Positions 60,237-64,000 of a DNA stretch of 64,000 nt are shown piece after piece (the stretch's first letter is position 1; each line of letters begins with the position of its first letter). The DNA comes from Pseudoalteromonas haloplanktis ATCC 14393 (GTDB taxonomy: Bacteria; Pseudomonadota; Gammaproteobacteria; Enterobacterales; Alteromonadaceae), in NCBI RefSeq assembly GCF_000238355.1, contig NZ_AHCA01000003.1, positions 310,001 through 374,000 of the forward strand, written 5' to 3'. Under the pieces are notes generated by a model. It saw only the letters and a program-made list of their open reading frames with translations, was not told the DNA's origin and made no database searches. Both the position numbers and the translations under genes were made by a program.

Positions 60237-61367
60237 TTAATACTTGTAGGCATCAGGGATGGGCAGTGTTTTATTCAATTTGGTTGGACGCTTTCCGCGA
60301 CCTTTTTGGAATCGTTTAAGCTGAAATACATAAGCTAAAACTTGTGCCACCGCAGTAAAAAGTTGATCAGGGATTTGATCGCCCACCTCAGCGGTATGAT
60401 ACAGTGCGCGAGTCAGCATCGGGGATTCCACAACCGGTACTTCGTTACCAACGGCTATTTTTCTGATCTGCATCGCCATTTCATCAACGCCTTTGGCAAC
60501 CACAATTGGCGCTCCTGCGCGTTCGGTATCGTACTTTAATGCAACTGAATAATGAGTTGGGTTGGTTACCACCACATCAGCATCAGGGACATCTTGCATC
60601 ATTCTGCGCTGCGACATTTGTCTTTGCGTTTGCCTGATACGGGCTTTTATTTGTGGATCACCTTCAGAGTTTTTATATTCATCTTTCACTTCTTGCAAGG
60701 TCATTTTTAATTCTTTGTGGTGCTTATGACTTTGGTATGGCGCATCAATGGCCGCAATAATTGTTAAGGTGCAGGTCAACCCTAAAAACATCCATGCCAA
60801 TATTTCTAAAGCGTGAATAATATTACCCGGCGCACTTTCTATACTTAAGTGGAGAATTTCATCAAAGAAGGTATTAATCAAAAAAACGGCAAAGCCTGCA
60901 ACCACTGCAAACTTTAAAATAGATTTAACCAGTTCAACACCTGCCTGCGGACCAAGCATACGTTTAATGCCTTTGGCAGGCGACATTTTGCTGGCTTTTG
61001 GTGCAGCGGCCTGCCAACTAAAGTTAAAGCCGCCAAGTAATGTATTACCAATAATTCCTGCTAAAACAATAATCAGTACAAACATCGCCATAGGAAACAC
61101 CAGCGCATCTGCCACCATTCCCCATACTGAGAACATTTTTGTCGTATCGTATGTTTCATTACGATTTAAGCTTAGGGTTCGCCCCATAATGTTATACAAA
61201 CCTTTGCCAATCTCAGGCCCGTATAATAATAAAGAAATCGCAGAAAAAATAAGTACAAACATAGTGCCAAGCTCTTTTGAGCGGGCTATTTGGCCTTTCT
61301 TTTTCGATTCCTCAATTTTTTTCCCCGTGGGTTCTTCGGTTTTTTCTTGACCTGAATCTTCAGCCAT
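60237..61367 (-). CDS. flhB: Flagellar export switch protein FlhB
   Basis: Controls substrate specificity of flagellar export. The 376-residue protein has a charged N-terminus (EKTEEPTGKKIEESKKKGQI), four transmembrane helices (about 33-205), and a cytoplasmic domain with the autocleavage motif Asn269-Pro-Thr-His272 in VVTNPTHYSVALKYD. I choose the ATG at 61367, with GGAG 7 bp upstream, over the GTG directly before it. Its partner for the switch is FliK; a FliK-like gene and an FlhB C-domain copy are at 43003-46080. Confidence 0.96.
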   Translation of the reverse strand: MAEDSGQEKTEEPTGKKIEESKKKGQIARSKELGTMFVLIFSAISLLLYGPEIGKGLYNIMGRTLSLNRNETYDTTKMFSVWGMVADALVFPMAMFVLIIVLAGIIGNTLLGGFNFSWQAAAPKASKMSPAKGIKRMLGPQAGVELVKSILKFAVVAGFAVFLINTFFDEILHLSIESAPGNIIHALEILAWMFLGLTCTLTIIAAIDAPYQSHKHHKELKMTLQEVKDEYKNSEGDPQIKARIRQTQRQMSQRRMMQDVPDADVVVTNPTHYSVALKYDTERAGAPIVVAKGVDEMAMQIRKIAVGNEVPVVESPMLTRALYHTAEVGDQIPDQLFTAVAQVLAYVFQLKRFQKGRGKRPTKLNKTLPIPDAYKY

Positions 61368-61376
61368 CACTCTCTC

Positions 61377-62156
61377 CTACGGGGAACAACCAACTAAAGT
61401 ACACATTAACTCAACCATTTTTAACCATTGAAATTCAAATTGAGTCACAAAGTTACCCAGCGTTGCCCAAATAATTACTAGCCCCGCAACTAAAGTAAAC
61501 GGAAAACCGATCGAAAAGATATTTAACTGTGGTGCAGCTCGGGTCATCACGCCAAACGACATATTGATCACTAACATAGCTGTTAAAGGTGCCAGTGATA
61601 ACACCAGTGCCGTGGTAAACATCCAGCCACCCCACGTTACTATGTCCCAATAGTGATCCACCGCCCACCAATTACCGTCAATCGGCAAAACCTCGAAACT
61701 GTGTACCACCATTTGAATCATCATTAAATGGCCATTAAAAACAAAGAAGAGTAACGTTGCTAAAATTAGATAAAACTGCCCCACCGCAGGTACGCTCATA
61801 CCATTGGATGGATCAACAACCGAGGCGAAACCTAAGCCAGTTTGCATAGCAAGAATTTGACCCGCTAACACAAAAGTATTTAGCATTAGCAATGATGCAA
61901 AGCCAATTGCCACACCAATGAGCAACTGTTGAATGACCACTAGAATCATTTCAAAGGAGAATAAGTTATTAAACGTGGCAGGTGGTAACACGGGCACCAC
62001 TAAAAACGTAATCACCACGGCTAATCCCATTTTTATTCGTGTCGGCACATTTTTAGCACCTATGCCTGCCATCACCATGATCATTGAACTGATCCGTACC
62101 AGCGGCAGTAAAAAATCACTCAGCCACTGGATGATGACCGAAAAAGGGAATTCCAT
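61377..62156 (-). CDS. fliR: Flagellar export protein FliR
   Basis: Six-helix membrane subunit (259 residues) of the FliPQR export channel. PFSVIIQWLSDFLLPLVRIS, the GFASLLMLNTFVLAGQILAM helix and GLGFASVVDPSNGMSVPAVG are typical. The ATG at 62156 follows the fliQ stop by one base (TAGTATG); a TTG four codons upstream is unlikely. Confidence 0.95.
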   Translation of the reverse strand: MEFPFSVIIQWLSDFLLPLVRISSMIMVMAGIGAKNVPTRIKMGLAVVITFLVVPVLPPATFNNLFSFEMILVVIQQLLIGVAIGFASLLMLNTFVLAGQILAMQTGLGFASVVDPSNGMSVPAVGQFYLILATLLFFVFNGHLMMIQMVVHSFEVLPIDGNWWAVDHYWDIVTWGGWMFTTALVLSLAPLTAMLVINMSFGVMTRAAPQLNIFSIGFPFTLVAGLVIIWATLGNFVTQFEFQWLKMVELMCTLVGCSP

Positions 62157-62157
62157 A

Positions 62158-62427
62158 CTAGCCCGCAATCTCTGGGATGATCATGATTAGCCGTGTAAAA
62201 AAATCCATCAGCTCTTGGGTTAACCAATGGCCACCGACAATGAGCGCACTAATAGTAATTAATAAGCGCGGTAAAAAACTGAGTGTTTGTTCATTAATTG
62301 AAGTTGCGGCCTGAAACACCGCCACCACTAAGCCGACCAATAAACCAGGTACAACAATCGCGGAGACTAATTTAATCACTAAGAATAAGGCATCGCTGAG
62401 TATATCAACAAAAATTTCCGGTTCCAT
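62158..62427 (-). CDS. fliQ: Flagellar export protein FliQ
   Basis: An 89-residue, two-helix subunit of the FliPQR channel (four copies per channel). MEPEIFVDILSDALFLVIKL, GLLVGLVVAVFQAATSINEQ and TLSFLPRLL are diagnostic. AGGAG lies 8 bp before the ATG. Directly followed by fliR. Confidence 0.95.
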   Translation of the reverse strand: MEPEIFVDILSDALFLVIKLVSAIVVPGLLVGLVVAVFQAATSINEQTLSFLPRLLITISALIVGGHWLTQELMDFFTRLIMIIPEIAG

Positions 62428-62470
62428 GTTGCGCTCCTAGCCGTGTTTTACACAGTGTTGTACAGCCATA

Positions 62471-63211
62471 TCAAGTACCCAAACCAAAGCTTTTCGCTAA
62501 AGTACCCATGACTAAACTCCACCCATCAACCAGCACAAATAGCATGATTTTAAATGGTAACGATACGATCATCGGCGATAGCATCATCATACCCATCGCC
62601 ATTAATACCGATGCCACTACTAAATCAACAATTAAAAATGGAATAAAAAACATAAAACCGATAATGAATGCGGTTTGTAATTCACTGGTCACAAAAGCTG
62701 GAATAAGCACGATGAGGGGGGTTGCTTCTGGGGAGTCTAACTGATCATAACCGGCAATTTTAGCGAATGTTTCTAAGTCCTTAATGCGTACCTGTGAAAG
62801 CATAAAGGCTTTCATGGGCTCTTTAGCAAGCTCCAGCGCTTGAACTGATGTGACCTGTTCACTCAAATACGGCTGTATCGCTTGCTCATTCACTTTTTGG
62901 TAAACCGGTGCCATGATGAAAATACTTAAAAATAATGACATACCTAATAGTATTTGGTTCGACGGTGTTTGTTGCAAACCAATGGCTTGACGTAAAATGG
63001 CCAATACCACAATGATACGGGTAAATGAGGTCATCATAATTACCGCCGCTGGAATAAAACTCAGCGCGGTCATAATAGCGAGTACTTGCAACGTCACCGA
63101 GTAATCTTGTGAACCATCGGGGTTGGTAGTAATGCTTAATGCTTCAATCCCTTCAGCATTAACTGAAGGGATAAAAACCAATGCAAACAATAGCAGCAGC
63201 CACTTAATCAT
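62471..63211 (-). CDS. fliP: Flagellar export protein FliP
   Basis: A 246-residue channel subunit with cleavable signal peptide ([19 protein letters not shown]) and four transmembrane helices. [20 protein letters not shown] followed by [19 protein letters not shown] and the C-terminal [20 protein letters not shown] match the family closely. One base separates it from fliO. Confidence 0.96.
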   Translation of the reverse strand: MIKWLLLLFALVFIPSVNAEGIEALSITTNPDGSQDYSVTLQVLAIMTALSFIPAAVIMMTSFTRIIVVLAILRQAIGLQQTPSNQILLGMSLFLSIFIMAPVYQKVNEQAIQPYLSEQVTSVQALELAKEPMKAFMLSQVRIKDLETFAKIAGYDQLDSPEATPLIVLIPAFVTSELQTAFIIGFMFFIPFLIVDLVVASVLMAMGMMMLSPMIVSLPFKIMLFVLVDGWSLVMGTLAKSFGLGT

Positions 63212-63212
63212 A

Positions 63213-63599
63213 TTATTTGTTCTTTTTAGTATGGTTAGTTTGTGGGTTTAAAAGTTTACCAAAGCGCTCAGCAAGAGCTGGCAACTCTTTTTCGCTCAAT
63301 GGAGTTTCTAATTTATGCAGGTAGTTAATACTGTGTGGTGTAACACCTAATAAATGCTGGCAATTATCAATTTCGATAACCATCAACCGCTCTCGCGTAC
63401 TTAACGGTAAACTACGAACAACTTTGAATTCATCCGAATTCGCTAAATTAGGGTTTAGCTTTTTAACCAAAAATGCCAGCACTACAATCAGTACTAGCAC
63501 CATAATTAAAGACATCACCATTGACAATAAATCGCCCATCGGTGTCCCACTTGGGAGCGCAGCGCTGGCCGCGGTCGATAAAAACAGCCAACTGCTCAT
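63213..63599 (-). CDS. fliO: Flagellar biosynthesis protein FliO
   Basis: A 128-residue single-span protein that assists FliP oligomerisation during assembly of the export gate. It has one transmembrane helix (about 22-46, [21 protein letters not shown]) and a small cytoplasmic beta domain ([37 protein letters not shown]). Start overlaps the fliN stop by 4 bp. Confidence 0.92.
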   Translation of the reverse strand: MSSWLFLSTAASAALPSGTPMGDLLSMVMSLIMVLVLIVVLAFLVKKLNPNLANSDEFKVVRSLPLSTRERLMVIEIDNCQHLLGVTPHSINYLHKLETPLSEKELPALAERFGKLLNPQTNHTKKNK

Positions 63600-63994
63600 C
63601 GCAATTTTTTGATCCGTTCAACTTGGCTGATCACGTCAGTGAGACGGATACCAAATTTGTCATTCACCACAACAACTTCACCATGCGCAATCAGTGTTCC
63701 ATTGACTAATACATCCAATGGCTCACCTGCCACGCGGTCAAGTTCAACCACTGAGCCTTGATTCAGTTGCAGTAAGTTACGAATATTGATTTTTGAACGC
63801 CCAACTTCCATAGAAATCGTCACGGGGATATCTAAAATGGTATCGAGTTTGCGCTTTTCTTCGCCACTCATTTCATGTTTAGTATCACTTAACTCATCAA
63901 GCTCAGTTACCTTAGGAGCATCAGAGTTATCACTTCCTTCAGCTTCAGCCAGTGCTGCTGCCCATTCGTCCATTGTATCTTGGTCATCACTCAT
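63596..63994 (-). CDS. fliN: Flagellar motor switch protein FliN
   Basis: C-ring component that binds cargo export complexes and takes part in rotational switching. The 132-residue protein has an acidic N-terminal extension (1-50) and a C-terminal SpoA domain (ILDIPVTISMEVGRSKINIR, LNQGSVVELDRVAGEPLDV, VNDKFGIRLTDVIS). Six bases upstream of its ATG remain in the window and contain a TAG that could be the fliM stop; fliM itself would lie beyond the edge. Confidence 0.96.
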   Translation of the reverse strand: MSDDQDTMDEWAAALAEAEGSDNSDAPKVTELDELSDTKHEMSGEEKRKLDTILDIPVTISMEVGRSKINIRNLLQLNQGSVVELDRVAGEPLDVLVNGTLIAHGEVVVVNDKFGIRLTDVISQVERIKKLR

Positions 63995-64000
63995 ACTATT

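Noticed and set aside
60967..61350. 127-codon frame opposite flhB
   Set aside because: Antisense to the well-conserved FlhB membrane domain; no independent signal.
1..64000. CRISPR arrays, prophage, integrons, defence islands
   Set aside because: No regularly spaced repeats, phage structural genes, integrase, transposase or known defence genes were seen; gene content and order are those of a core chromosome.

Overview
The window looks like a chromosomal segment of a marine gammaproteobacterium of the Alteromonadales, most likely Pseudoalteromonas or a close relative. The evidence is the low-to-middling GC content, the gene content (class II IlvC with IlvY, MipA/OmpV and DUF3019 proteins, a large TonB-dependent receptor, an NSS-type sodium symporter, PutP) and the gene order fliNOPQR-flhBA-flhFG-fliA-cheYZAB-motCD-parC-parP-cheW-DUF2802 close to ccmA-I. 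The genus is inferred from protein resemblance and synteny; no search was run. No rRNA, tRNA, CRISPR array, prophage or intact insertion sequence was seen.

Layout. 1-3.6 kb: rlmE (cut by the left edge) divergent from yhbY, an exported serine hydrolase/phosphatase pair and an unknown lipoprotein. 3.6-16 kb: two copies of a four-gene module (MipA/OmpV porin-like protein, DUF3019 protein, OmpR-type regulator, sensor kinase), one on each strand, both reading mipA to kinase. Between them lie an NSS symporter, an ElaA-like acetyltransferase, Spo0M, a Kef-type antiporter and two small proteins. 16-23 kb: ilvY/ilvC, a chemoreceptor, a TPR/transglutaminase-like lipoprotein overlapping an exported M28 peptidase that seems to start at AUU, and a GIY-YIG protein. 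23-36 kb: housekeeping genes (bamE, rnfH, ratA, smpB, a 2-Cys peroxiredoxin, fadR, dsbB, comEA-like, yebG with a good LexA box, putP, an EAL-like/HDOD protein, mlaA) plus a TonB receptor and a 209 bp palindromic repeat with a fragment of a second copy.

35.9-42.9 kb (minus strand) holds the complete system I cytochrome c maturation operon ccmABCDEFGHI, with overlapping or nearly overlapping genes. 43-46 kb (plus strand) holds a FliK-like protein and a stand-alone FlhB C-domain homologue. 46-64 kb (minus strand) is one long flagellar/chemotaxis cluster running from fliN to a DUF2802 gene. It contains the export gate, the polar placement pair FlhF/FlhG, sigma-28, the full Che pathway, a MotC/MotD stator and the ParC/ParP pair that places chemosensory arrays at the pole. 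A sigma-54-type promoter lies in front of flhA.

Most of the window is ordinary core chromosome. The points that most deserve a second look are the duplicated MipA-DUF3019-two-component module with a shared promoter motif, the probable AUU start of the M28 peptidase, the three near-identical 17-residue repeats in the CheA linker, the FliK-like/FlhX pair and the palindromic repeat.
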